This document shows positions 29,833 to 38,261 of a DNA stretch of 64,000 bases, piece after piece. The notes beneath the pieces were generated by a model that worked only from the letters and a program-made list of their open reading frames with translations, was not told where the DNA came from and did no database searches. Each line of letters begins with the position of its first letter. Position 1 is the stretch's first letter. Both the position numbers and the translations under genes were made by a program. The stretch comes from Aquimarina sediminis (GTDB taxonomy: Bacteria; Bacteroidota; Bacteroidia; Flavobacteriales; Flavobacteriaceae): assembly GCF_002895435.1 (NCBI RefSeq), contig NZ_POYJ01000002.1, forward strand, positions 434,001 to 498,000, in the 5' to 3' direction.

Positions 29833-29877
29833 AGTCCAAATGTAACCATAGTACAAGCTTTGGTAACCATAGTCCAA
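29833..29877 (+). promoter_or_regulatory. AraC-type direct repeats upstream of the GAF-AraC gene
   Basis: GTAACCATAGTACAA (29842-29856) and GTAACCATAGTCCAA (29863-29877) are direct repeats with a 21-base period, two turns of the helix, which is the usual geometry for AraC-family dimers. A third half-site, AGTCCAA, lies 17 bases before the first AGTACAA. The site is 125 bases ahead of the GAF-AraC gene and just behind the HTCS gene, so either regulator might bind it. Confidence 0.6.
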
Positions 29878-30002
29878 CACCACTCCAGATTCTTATTTTA
29901 CCTTGCTAGAGTAATAAAAAGCAGTCAAATCTGATTTGAATGATAACATCTCCTTTTTGAGGGTGTATTTAAGTCGTTTTTGGTAAGGACAAAAAAATAA
30001 AA

Positions 30003-31289
30003 ATGGACATTAAGAAAAACTCAGGCAACAAAAAAGCTGCGAAAACAATTCGCATGCTTAAAGAGGTGTGTATCACATTTGTGATGATTACGATTATATT
30101 ATTTATATTAAAACACCTCTCCTCTTTAGCACTTATGAACAAAGAAGATTTAGGATCATATCTATACTATATTTTAATTGCTATAGTATTTTGCTTCCTT
30201 CTAGTATCCATTGAGAAACCAGACCATATTGTATTCGATGGTTTTTTTCATGTTTCTTTTGACCGAAATATTGCATTAAAAGAAACTTTCAGGACTCCAG
30301 GAAAAGCTGCTCGTAGAATTTCTAAAACGAAGAAAAGGGCTCAATTCAATAAAGAAAAACCTTTAGAAAATAAGAATCTTACTTCGATCGCTTATCTCGA
30401 TGAAATTTTTGCAGATTTTGACGATAACTTTTTACAAAACGCACCTATTCAAACAATCTCTATTCTGAGTTATTTTGCCACATCGTTATTTGAAAAAAAC
30501 AATGTAGACGAGGTGCTTTGGGATATTGTAGAAAATTGTATTTCTCATTTATATTTAGAGGATTGTGTAGTCTATATGTTTGATAAAGAAAAACAATATT
30601 TAATCCAAAAAGCATCATTCGGAGACAAAAATAATGGAGAGAAAAAGGTAGTAAGCCCTATTAAAATTAAGAAAGGAGAAGGTATTGTAGGAAGCGTTGC
30701 AAAATCTGGGAAATACCAATGTATCAAAGATGTTACCAAAAACCCAGCATATATTCTTGATGATGCCCCTAGAATGTCAGAATTGTCCGTGCCTATTTTT
30801 ATTGAAGACAACATTGTTGGTGTTTTAGACTCTGAACACTCAGAAAAAGATTTTTTTACTAATGATCATATTTTCTTATTTCATTTAATAGCCAAGCTTA
30901 CAGAAAAAAAACTTAAACAAATATGCAGTAATGTTTCCAGTCATATTAATAACGATAACAAGTATTTTAAAGAGCTTGATTTTTTGATGCAAGAAGCCAA
31001 AATATATAGAGATCCATATTTGGGACTAGATAGTATGGCCAAAAAACTCAAGATAAGCGGTAACTACTTATCGCAACTGGTAAACAAACTAAGCGGTCAT
31101 AATTTTACAGATTATGTAAATGGATATAGAATAGAAGATGCAAAATCTAAATTAAGAAACCCAAAATTTATAAACTATACTATTATATCTATCGCCTTAG
31201 AATCAGGATTTAATTCGAAATCTACATTTTATAGTGCTTTCAAAAAACGAATTGGTGTTTCGCCAAAAGAATACCGAAAAACCTCTTAA
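30003..31289 (+). CDS. membrane GAF-AraC transcription regulator
   Basis: The 428-residue protein has two membrane helices (about 24-40 and 55-72), a cytoplasmic linker, a GAF sensor domain (about 160-310, with KGEGIVGSVAKSG and PIFIEDNIVGVLDSE) and a C-terminal AraC-type helix-turn-helix (about 330-428, ending FKKRIGVSPKEYRKTS). It has no kinase or receiver domain, so it should respond to a ligand or a membrane signal directly. It is preceded by a direct-repeat operator and followed within 6 bases by a copy of the palindromic element, which makes it a candidate regulator of the lipoprotein genes downstream. Confidence 0.9.
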   Translation: MDIKKNSGNKKAAKTIRMLKEVCITFVMITIILFILKHLSSLALMNKEDLGSYLYYILIAIVFCFLLVSIEKPDHIVFDGFFHVSFDRNIALKETFRTPGKAARRISKTKKRAQFNKEKPLENKNLTSIAYLDEIFADFDDNFLQNAPIQTISILSYFATSLFEKNNVDEVLWDIVENCISHLYLEDCVVYMFDKEKQYLIQKASFGDKNNGEKKVVSPIKIKKGEGIVGSVAKSGKYQCIKDVTKNPAYILDDAPRMSELSVPIFIEDNIVGVLDSEHSEKDFFTNDHIFLFHLIAKLTEKKLKQICSNVSSHINNDNKYFKELDFLMQEAKIYRDPYLGLDSMAKKLKISGNYLSQLVNKLSGHNFTDYVNGYRIEDAKSKLRNPKFINYTIISIALESGFNSKSTFYSAFKKRIGVSPKEYRKTS

Positions 31290-31294
31290 GGTAA

Positions 31295-31356
31295 GTCCGA
31301 ATTCTTTGAAATTCAAACTTTCGGGACATTGTAAATCATCTTCCCTATTAATTTTA
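31295..31356 (+). promoter_or_regulatory. palindromic promoter-like element, copy 1
   Basis: The core, 31295-31327, begins GTCCGAATTC and contains the palindrome TTTGAA-A-TTCAAA (31305-31317). The outer arms GTCCGAA and TTCGGGAC also pair with one bulge. At offset +54, where copies 2-4 have TAGGTTTG, this copy has TAATTTTA, a weaker -7 match. It lies 6 bases after the GAF-AraC stop and 97 bases before the propeller lipoprotein gene. Confidence 0.6.
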
Positions 31357-31452
31357 CTCTACTGTTAGTATAGCATAAGAAGTAGTATATAATAAAGTAC
31401 GCTTGCTGTAGGTAAAAATAAAAGATCAGACAGGTAACAAAAATATAGACAG

Positions 31453-33024
31453 ATGAAAAAGAGAATTTTTTTATACGGCTTGAGCATTTTAGGTGCTATA
31501 ACCTTTGGATGTAATAATGATGATGATAACAAGGATATACTACAGATCGAAAATCAAAATCCAGGGAATTTTTCTGTACAGGTATCAGAAATTACTGAGA
31601 ATAGTGCATTACTGGATTGGACAACAGCAGTAGATCCAGATGATGATGAGGTAGTTTATACTGTTTTTTTGGGAGAGAACACAATAGAATCGGGACTTAA
31701 AACTCAAAAACTACTACTAGAGCAGCTAAATGCACAAACCAGCTATAGTGGTAAAGTGGTCGCTTCTGATACTAAAGGAGGTGTGGTAGAAGAGACATTT
31801 ACCTTTAACACAGAAGAAGGAGAGGTTATTAATGAAGAAGTATCAATTGCATGGGAGAAATCACTTGGAGGTACCTCAGATGATGAAGGGTATGTTATTA
31901 GGCAAACCAGCGATGGTGGATATATAGTAGCAGGAGCATCAGAGTCTTTTGATGGAGATGTTGGTGGCAATAAAGGAGGAAAAGATTGTTGGATTGTAAA
32001 GCTAGATACTTCTGGTAATCTGGTTTGGGAAATTAATATTGGAGGATCCGATAATGATACTGTACATGATATACAACAAACTACTGATGGTGGTTATATC
32101 ATTGGTGCTTTTTCTAACTCTGGCAGTGGAGATGTAGGTGGTAATAATGGGATGCGTGATTTTTGGATTATAAAGTTGAGTGCTTCTGGTAATCTGGTTT
32201 GGGAAACTAATATAGGGGGCAATAAAGACGATATACTAGAGTCAATAATACAAACGTCAGACGGAGGGTATGTAGCTGTTGGTTTTACAAGTTCTGATGG
32301 GTTTGATGTTAGTGGTCAATCTGATGCTTGGATTATTAAATTAGATGAATCCGGAGATTTTCTATGGGAAACAAATTTAGGTGGTCCTCAAAGAGATCTT
32401 GCTTTTTCTGTTGACGAAACTACAGATCAAGGTTTTATTGTTGCAGGGCATAGAGAAACTGGTGGAAACAAAAGAGATATATGGATTGCAAAGTTAAATG
32501 CTACAGGTAGTTTTGAATGGGAGAAAACCTACGTAGGTTCTCAAAATGAAGAAGCAGAATCAATTGAGCAAACATCAGATGGAGGGTATATCATTGGTGG
32601 ATACTCTCGATCAGGCGATGGAGATATTGAAGAAAACAAAGGAGCGGCAGATGCGCTAGTTATCAAAACAGATGTTTCAGGTAATATTCAATGGAAAAAT
32701 ATAATAGGAGGTACTCAATCAGAAGGAATAAGTGACATACATCAAACCAGTGATGGAGGATATATTGCTGTAGGGAGTTCTAGTTCTAATGATATTGATA
32801 TAGAAGAAAATAATGGAGCGAAAGACTTTCTGATTTTAAGGTTAGATACTTCAGGAGTCATTCTTTGGCAAAAGAATCTTGGAGGTGAAGGTGATGATTA
32901 TGCTTTTTCTACACAACAAACAGCAGATGGTGGGTATGTTGTTGCAGGTTGGTACGCTAACATTACGGGGTCAGGAGAAGGTACTACAAGCGAATTTAAT
33001 TATTGGGTGATAAAACTAGAGTAA
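31453..33024 (+). CDS. FN3 plus seven-repeat propeller lipoprotein
   Basis: The 523-residue product has a lipoprotein signal with Cys20 in TFGCNNDDD, a fibronectin III-like domain (about 40-125) and seven repeats of roughly 52 residues (W-x-x-x-x-GG, TSDGGYIxxG, DxWIxKLDxSG). These suggest a seven-bladed propeller. It is a paralogue of the lipoprotein at 9422-10789, which lacks the FN3 domain. It is preceded by copy 1 of the palindromic element and ended by a good terminator. Ligand and role are unknown. Confidence 0.85.
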   Translation: MKKRIFLYGLSILGAITFGCNNDDDNKDILQIENQNPGNFSVQVSEITENSALLDWTTAVDPDDDEVVYTVFLGENTIESGLKTQKLLLEQLNAQTSYSGKVVASDTKGGVVEETFTFNTEEGEVINEEVSIAWEKSLGGTSDDEGYVIRQTSDGGYIVAGASESFDGDVGGNKGGKDCWIVKLDTSGNLVWEINIGGSDNDTVHDIQQTTDGGYIIGAFSNSGSGDVGGNNGMRDFWIIKLSASGNLVWETNIGGNKDDILESIIQTSDGGYVAVGFTSSDGFDVSGQSDAWIIKLDESGDFLWETNLGGPQRDLAFSVDETTDQGFIVAGHRETGGNKRDIWIAKLNATGSFEWEKTYVGSQNEEAESIEQTSDGGYIIGGYSRSGDGDIEENKGAADALVIKTDVSGNIQWKNIIGGTQSEGISDIHQTSDGGYIAVGSSSSNDIDIEENNGAKDFLILRLDTSGVILWQKNLGGEGDDYAFSTQQTADGGYVVAGWYANITGSGEGTTSEFNYWVIKLE

Positions 33025-33079
33025 TTCTAAAAACAATACGTAATGACTAGTTTTTTTGTCCATGCTTTTCATTACCCCT

Positions 33080-33124
33080 GGATCCTCATTAACTAACCTA
33101 ACAAGGATAATGAGGATCCTTTTT
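33080..33124 (+). terminator. terminator of the propeller lipoprotein gene
   Basis: GGATCCTCATTA (33080-33091) and TAATGAGGATCC (33108-33119) form a perfect 12-base stem with a 16-base loop, followed by five T. It also rules out the TTG/ATG starts that a longer reading of the next gene would use. Confidence 0.85.
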
Positions 33125-33139
33125 AAAAAATTAACACAG

Positions 33140-34336
33140 ATGAAACGATTTACATTATTTTTGATATTTACTTTTTCTACATTTTTTTCTGGATTCTCTT
33201 GTTTTTGGGATTACGATACCATTGAGATGGAAAGAATGCAATTTCCGGATGTAATAGAGTTAATATCTGGAAAATTTCTAAGGCACTCCCAAGAGTTCTA
33301 TCAATGGAGAATAGAAGATAGAGAGCTAAAACTTCAAAAATATCCTGATAGTTTGTATTTATATAATGATCTGGCAGTGGCGTATTCAAAAGTTGGAAAT
33401 GATAAAAAAGCGATCGAAATTATTAAGAGGAAAGAGCGAATTAAACCAAATGATTATACAACTTATGCCAATTTGGGAACTTTTTATATTCATAATGGAC
33501 AACTCTCTTTAGGTATCGAATATATAGATAAAGCAATAAAAATAAACCCGGATGCCCATTTTGGTAGAGAAATATACCAGCGATATCTCGTAGAATATGT
33601 GATGCAAAAAATGAAGAATGAAAAAATAACACTGCCTTTATCTTCAGAGGTAAGCCGCAACTTTGATCGTTTTCCACGTTATAAACTTGACAATTTTTAT
33701 ACTTTTTTAGTTAATAAGTACAATAGTAAGATAGAAATTCCCTTACAAAAAGATCTATTACCCAAAGAAGAGCTCGATAAAGCTATTAAAGGTGTTATGG
33801 GAATGATGAAATTTGGTAATTATAACTCCCCTGTTTTATTAGAAGCATTAGGAGATTTACTAATGGCTAATGGTTGGAAAAAAGGAGCACGACAACTGGC
33901 AGCAAGAGCTTATTTTAAAGCATCTTATCACAGCAAACAAACAGAAACAATACGACTATATGAGCAAAAAGTTGCATATGTTCTTTACCATCAATATACA
34001 AAGAAAAAAGGAGATCGATTCACAATTAAAGAATTAGAAAAATTGCTAAAAGAAGAAATAGCCGAAGGAGTTAAGTATTCTGAAAAAATACGTAGAGATG
34101 AAATAAATTGGATACAATCAGGTGTCAATCCCGAAAAAGAATTTGCAAAAAAATACTATCGAAAACCCTCATTAGGAGTAAGAATTCAGGAAACAAATTC
34201 AATAAATGTAGATGTAGAAAATCATTACCAAAAATATAAATTAAACGAAAAAAATAATCGAAAATCGTTTTCGAAAGACACGGTTTCGTTAAACAAGAGT
34301 TTTAAAAATTTGGTTAAAGAACATAAAGGCTTTTAA
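33140..34336 (+). CDS. TPR-containing lipoprotein
   Basis: The start is set at the ATG 33140, giving 398 residues with a signal peptide and lipobox-like FFSGFSC; the frame is open for 28 codons upstream, but that part overlaps the preceding terminator. Residues about 65-155 carry two or three tetratricopeptide-like units (LYNDLAVAYSKVGNDKKAIEI, TYANLGTFYIHNGQL). The rest is helical and charged, with a Lys/Asn-rich tail. It probably scaffolds proteins at a membrane; no further function can be given. It is followed 45 bases later by an unknown gene on the same strand. Confidence 0.8.
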   Translation: MKRFTLFLIFTFSTFFSGFSCFWDYDTIEMERMQFPDVIELISGKFLRHSQEFYQWRIEDRELKLQKYPDSLYLYNDLAVAYSKVGNDKKAIEIIKRKERIKPNDYTTYANLGTFYIHNGQLSLGIEYIDKAIKINPDAHFGREIYQRYLVEYVMQKMKNEKITLPLSSEVSRNFDRFPRYKLDNFYTFLVNKYNSKIEIPLQKDLLPKEELDKAIKGVMGMMKFGNYNSPVLLEALGDLLMANGWKKGARQLAARAYFKASYHSKQTETIRLYEQKVAYVLYHQYTKKKGDRFTIKELEKLLKEEIAEGVKYSEKIRRDEINWIQSGVNPEKEFAKKYYRKPSLGVRIQETNSINVDVENHYQKYKLNEKNNRKSFSKDTVSLNKSFKNLVKEHKGF

Positions 34337-34381
34337 TAAAAATTAGTTTAGAATAGCACTAAAAATCTACTACTCGGAAGA

Positions 34382-35506
34382 ATGAAATATAAACCTTCAG
34401 AACTTATTGAAACAATTGGTTTAACTTTTTTTAGACGGCATATAATGTATGGGTTAAAAGGAAGCTTGTTTCCTGTGTATAACTGGGGTGACTGGATTAT
34501 ACATGCAAGATATCTTTTAACAGTTGTCAATACCACGCATATTGATGATCTTTTTGAATTAAGTAAAAAACATGATGAAGTATACGGGTTAAGTGGAGTG
34601 TGGATAGCCAGCCTTTTGAAAGAAAGGAAATATATCCCAGCTATTATTGAGATGTTTATCAAATGTAACCCTAGCTTTTTATCTTTTTCATTAATGGGAT
34701 GTTTAGCAATATATGCAGATCGCAATGTTGCCAAATATGTGATTGAAGTCAAAAAAGAACATCCAGCTCTGAGACCTAGAATAAACTATTTTTTGAAAAG
34801 GTTGGATGAGTTATATGAGACGTCCTATTCAATTGATATAAAAATAGATAGTTCTTTTATGGATATCAATAGAAAACAAATTAAGGTCATGAATAACGTG
34901 ATTACATATAGTGCAGTTATTAGGGCATATCACGATTTTAACTCTGGCGATGAGCTCAAAGCAAGTTTGGAAAAATTGTTAAGAGAAACTACACCACCAA
35001 GAAAATTTCCATTACTAAGACATAACAAAATAAATCATTATCCAAATAAAATTAGACATAAAACAAGGTGGTTAACTGCAAAGATGGGTATAAGAGATTA
35101 TAATGCCGTTTTTCGGCTGAATAGGTATAAACAAAAATATACTTCTTTCTTCTCAAATTCTGTCACGAATTATATGTATGAGATGTCTTCAAAAAATGAA
35201 AAAAAACTGAAAGAAGCACTAAAAAAAACAACTAGTTATTATGATATTTTGAGTGGTATCGAATCTGATTATAAGTATAGATTACCTTGTGATATTATAG
35301 ATAGCGCTTTTCAAAAATTGTTAGAGCTAATAAACCCATCTTATCAAGTATTAGAACAATATGCAATACAATTATTATTGCATGGCACCCAATATGATGA
35401 AAAGGCAAAAAGGATTTATGATCAAGCCCAAAGAATAAAAAGCAAATATACCTCTTTGAGTTTTGATGATCATAATGTACGTATGGATTATACATGCAAG
35501 TTGTAA
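34382..35506 (+). CDS. hypothetical cytoplasmic protein
   Basis: I do not recognise this 374-residue protein. It has no signal peptide or membrane segment and looks mostly alpha-helical, with many Lys and Tyr residues. Its helical, repeat-like character (for example LSGVWIASLLKERKYIPAIIE) resembles TPR/HEAT-type scaffolds without matching one. It lies between the TPR lipoprotein and a zinc-ribbon membrane protein, with short gaps (45 and 18 bases), so the three are probably one operon. Confidence 0.75.
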   Translation: MKYKPSELIETIGLTFFRRHIMYGLKGSLFPVYNWGDWIIHARYLLTVVNTTHIDDLFELSKKHDEVYGLSGVWIASLLKERKYIPAIIEMFIKCNPSFLSFSLMGCLAIYADRNVAKYVIEVKKEHPALRPRINYFLKRLDELYETSYSIDIKIDSSFMDINRKQIKVMNNVITYSAVIRAYHDFNSGDELKASLEKLLRETTPPRKFPLLRHNKINHYPNKIRHKTRWLTAKMGIRDYNAVFRLNRYKQKYTSFFSNSVTNYMYEMSSKNEKKLKEALKKTTSYYDILSGIESDYKYRLPCDIIDSAFQKLLELINPSYQVLEQYAIQLLLHGTQYDEKAKRIYDQAQRIKSKYTSLSFDDHNVRMDYTCKL

Positions 35507-35524
35507 TCATTAAAATATAGAAGT

Positions 35525-36121
35525 ATGATAATTTATGGAGGTAAAGCGGTTCATTTGAAATCTGAACGATCAAAAAAAACAACTTGTCCAAGTTGTGGAA
35601 CCCAAGGCTCTTTGATTCTAAGTGTATATAGAATGCATGCTCATATTTTTTGGATCCCTTTGTTTCCTACGGTAAAAAGGGGGACATCTCAATGCCAACA
35701 TTGCAAAAATATCCTTAAAACTAAGGAGATGCCGGAGTCACTTAAAAGAGAGTGTGAAAGTTTAAAAAATAATACCAAAGGACCGATATGGCAATTTGCT
35801 GGATTGGGAATAATTGCAGTTTTGATTACTTGGGGTATTTATGCTGATGGGGAAGACAAAAAATTAGAATATATAGCATCTCCTCAGGTAGGAGACATCT
35901 ATGAATACAAAATTGAAATAGGAAGTTATTCAACTTTAAAAGTAATAGATGTTTCAAACGACAGTGTATTTGTCTCTCCAAATGAATATGAAATAAATAG
36001 AAAGAGTAAAATAAACAGAATTAATACACCCAAAAATTACTCTAAATCGTCATATGGAATTTCAAAAAATGAGCTAAAAAAAATGTATGATTCAGGAGAA
36101 ATTTTTGATATAAATAGATAG
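35525..36121 (+). CDS. zinc-ribbon membrane protein
   Basis: The 198-residue protein has an N-terminal zinc ribbon formed by CPSCG (about residue 19) and CQHC (about 58), with the segment HIFWIPLFPTVKRG between them. That pattern is known in small zinc-ribbon proteins of Bacteroidota. A single membrane helix follows (about 86-105, FAGLGIIAVLITWGIYADG), and the C-terminal part would be outside the cytoplasm. The function is unknown. It is the third gene of a likely operon with the TPR lipoprotein. The 214-base gap that follows leads into copy 2 of the palindromic element. Confidence 0.75.
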   Translation: MIIYGGKAVHLKSERSKKTTCPSCGTQGSLILSVYRMHAHIFWIPLFPTVKRGTSQCQHCKNILKTKEMPESLKRECESLKNNTKGPIWQFAGLGIIAVLITWGIYADGEDKKLEYIASPQVGDIYEYKIEIGSYSTLKVIDVSNDSVFVSPNEYEINRKSKINRINTPKNYSKSSYGISKNELKKMYDSGEIFDINR

Positions 36122-36276
36122 AGATGTGCACTATACATTTAAGAGTTAAGATGCGTGTTATAATGACATATAAACTTCCTGTCATTAATAAACTTACAAG
36201 ATTAGTATTAACCATATTGTGGGTAATAATTGAATAGGTTCCAAAAATACCAATACAGGTAAATCCCTTAAAAACC

Positions 36277-36338
36277 GTCCGGATTCTTTGAAATTCAAAC
36301 TTTTCGGATACTTCAAATAATGACTGTTACTAGGTTTG
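36277..36338 (+). promoter_or_regulatory. palindromic promoter-like element, copy 2
   Basis: The core starts GTCCGGATTC and contains TTTGAA-A-TTCAAA (36287-36299); its outer arms TCCGGA and TTTCGGA pair completely if one G-T pair is allowed. TAGGTTTG, a -7 consensus match, begins at 36331, exactly 54 bases after the core start. The gene behind it is the frameshifted lipoprotein/barrel gene. Confidence 0.7.
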
Positions 36339-36455
36339 TACTATGAAATTCTTTATGATAGTAGGATTTGTAGAATAGGTAAGGTTATGAGTGTAGTATT
36401 AAGGGTGATCAGAAGAAAATATTGTATCGTGTTATCAATAATTGTAACAAAAAAC

Positions 36456-37428
36456 ATGTTGGCAATACTTTTTTTCACTTTGCTACTACTTACATCTTGC
36501 GCTACTTTACTTGAAGAAAAAACATATGACTTGGATATAACAACAAATTTAAGTCATGCAAAAGTAAAAGTCTATGATAGTATCTATAAGCTACCAAATA
36601 AAGTAAATGTTAGAAGATCAAATGAGGATTTAGAACTAACCTTAATTTCTGATAGTCTGTTTCTGGATTACAAAGTTAGGTCTTCGTTAAACCCCACATT
36701 TCTTTATTTGAATATGGCAGGATTACAATTTGCGCCTTTAGGTTATGCAGTGGATTTTACAAATAAAAAGAGGTTCTATTATGGAGAGTCTATTCATTTG
36801 GATTTCAAGGATACTCTTAGAGTTGTGAAATCACCATCTTTTGGAAGATTGTGGTCTGATTTTTTTTCTGAAACAAATCCTAAAGCCAAAGGGAACGTTA
36901 ATTTTTTATTTTCTATCGTAAGAGCAAATAGATTTAGTCTGAAACCGATAGATTTTGGAAAAAAGGTTAAAACAAGTTTTTTCGGCTGGGGAATTTTAAC
37001 TGGGCTGGAATATTTTTATCGGGATGGTGTTTATAAGTTTAAAAATCGGTAATACAGGAGCTATTTCCTTTACAAGTCCGGTAAATGACACGAGAGAAAA
37101 TTTGTCTACATGGTATTTACAAGTGACAGATAATTTCAAAAAAGGCAGACTAGGTTTGGGTTATGGACTTCATTATTCTATAAATAGATGGAATTACATA
37201 GATGGAAGAGAGGTAGAGAATAGTATTGAAATTGAAAGAGAAAATAAAAGCTTTGGTTTAGCAACTAACATATACTTCCAGTTAGGAAAATTATCTTTTG
37301 TAGGAGTAGAATATCAGCCATCTTTCTATAGAGTAGACCCAACAACTGATTTCGAATATGAGCACTTTGTAAGTTTAAATTTTACATGGAAATTTTCACT
37401 GAGAGGTAAAAAATCGATTATTAATTAA
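36456..37428 (+). pseudogene. lipoprotein/outer-membrane barrel-like gene split by a frameshift
   Basis: Two overlapping frames read as one protein of about 324 residues. The first part begins with a lipoprotein signal (LLLLTSCATLLEEK) at ATG 36456, although ATG 36387 is also possible, and runs to about 37034 (LEYFYRDGVY). The second continues from about 37036 in another frame (SLKIGNTGAISF) to the stop at 37428. Either one extra A at 37035 or loss of two bases in the TATA run would explain it. The second half has the alternating aromatic pattern of beta-strands (GYGLHYSIN, VGVEYQPSFYR). It could be a true pseudogene, a phase-variable gene or a sequencing error. Confidence 0.75.
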
Positions 37429-37439
37429 TAAAAAAAGAG

Positions 37440-38237
37440 ATGAAAAGGATGAAAAAAATTCAATATGTAAGTGTACTGTTTTTTGTTGCGCTTGCAGGGT
37501 GTAGTAATGATGATGATGTTTCAAATTCGAACTCTGAACCAGACCCTATAACAAATCCAGAAAAAGGAATTTTTGATGACTTTGATGGCACTGGATCACT
37601 AGTAAATTATATTACAAATAATGCTACAGCATTGCCAAATGTAAGTAGATTATCAGGAAGATATCATGCAGTTTTAGAAGATAATACAAATAATCAGACA
37701 TTACATTTTAACGAAGAGCAAGGACGATTAGACGCTAAATTAGTAACATTTCCTTTTGAATTTATAGCAAGAAATATTGGTATTGGTACTACCGCCAATT
37801 CTCAAACAGCACCAGCGCATAACGACACTCAATACAATTTTTCGGGGATTCAAGTGCATGTAGAAGACTTTAATTCTATAAACTCTTCTCATGTAGTAGT
37901 AGGTCATAGAGGAACAAGAAGATTTACTATAGAAGGTAAAAACACAGTAAATGGTGTCTCTTCTGTAGATGATATAGGTATAGATATGGTTCCCTTGGGG
38001 CGAGCAGATATACGTGTTGTAGGAGACGAAAATAATGAACTTACTTTTTATTGGCAACAACCAAATTTAACAAGCAACAGTACTTCAGATGAATGGATAC
38101 TCTATAATGGAACTGGTAAGTTGCCAGGAACAGCTCCTTCTTACAACAGCAAAGTTTATGTAGGGCTTATAACATATGCTTTTGGTACTGCGGGTACCCC
38201 ATTTGTGGGGACTTGTGATGCTATCGAAATAAAATAA
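37440..38237 (+). CDS. hypothetical lipoprotein with a putative beta-sandwich
   Basis: The 265-residue protein has a lipoprotein signal (ALAGCSNDDD) and one domain that looks like a jelly-roll or laminin-G-type fold (GIFDDFDG near the start, NFSGIQVHVEDFNS, TFYWQQPNL). I cannot name the family with confidence. It follows the frameshifted gene after 11 bases and precedes the Kelch lipoprotein by 24 bases, so the three form an operon of surface proteins. Confidence 0.75.
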   Translation: MKRMKKIQYVSVLFFVALAGCSNDDDVSNSNSEPDPITNPEKGIFDDFDGTGSLVNYITNNATALPNVSRLSGRYHAVLEDNTNNQTLHFNEEQGRLDAKLVTFPFEFIARNIGIGTTANSQTAPAHNDTQYNFSGIQVHVEDFNSINSSHVVVGHRGTRRFTIEGKNTVNGVSSVDDIGIDMVPLGRADIRVVGDENNELTFYWQQPNLTSNSTSDEWILYNGTGKLPGTAPSYNSKVYVGLITYAFGTAGTPFVGTCDAIEIK

Positions 38238-38261
38238 ATAGAACATAATAAATAAACAACA

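Noticed and set aside
31850-33020. Repetitive DNA as a CRISPR or satellite array
   Set aside because: The repeats are degenerate, in frame, and explained by propeller blades of the encoded protein.
33056-33139. Upstream extension of the TPR lipoprotein gene
   Set aside because: This part covers the terminator of the previous gene, and the lipoprotein signal fits only from the ATG at 33140.
34348-34752. Minus-strand frame of 134 codons
   Set aside because: It is antisense to the gene at 34382, which is longer and sits within a same-strand operon.
36336-36455. TTG start at 36336 for the frameshifted lipoprotein gene
   Set aside because: The TTG lies inside the proposed -7 box, so it would be upstream of the transcription start; ATGs at 36387 and 36456 fit the signal peptide better.
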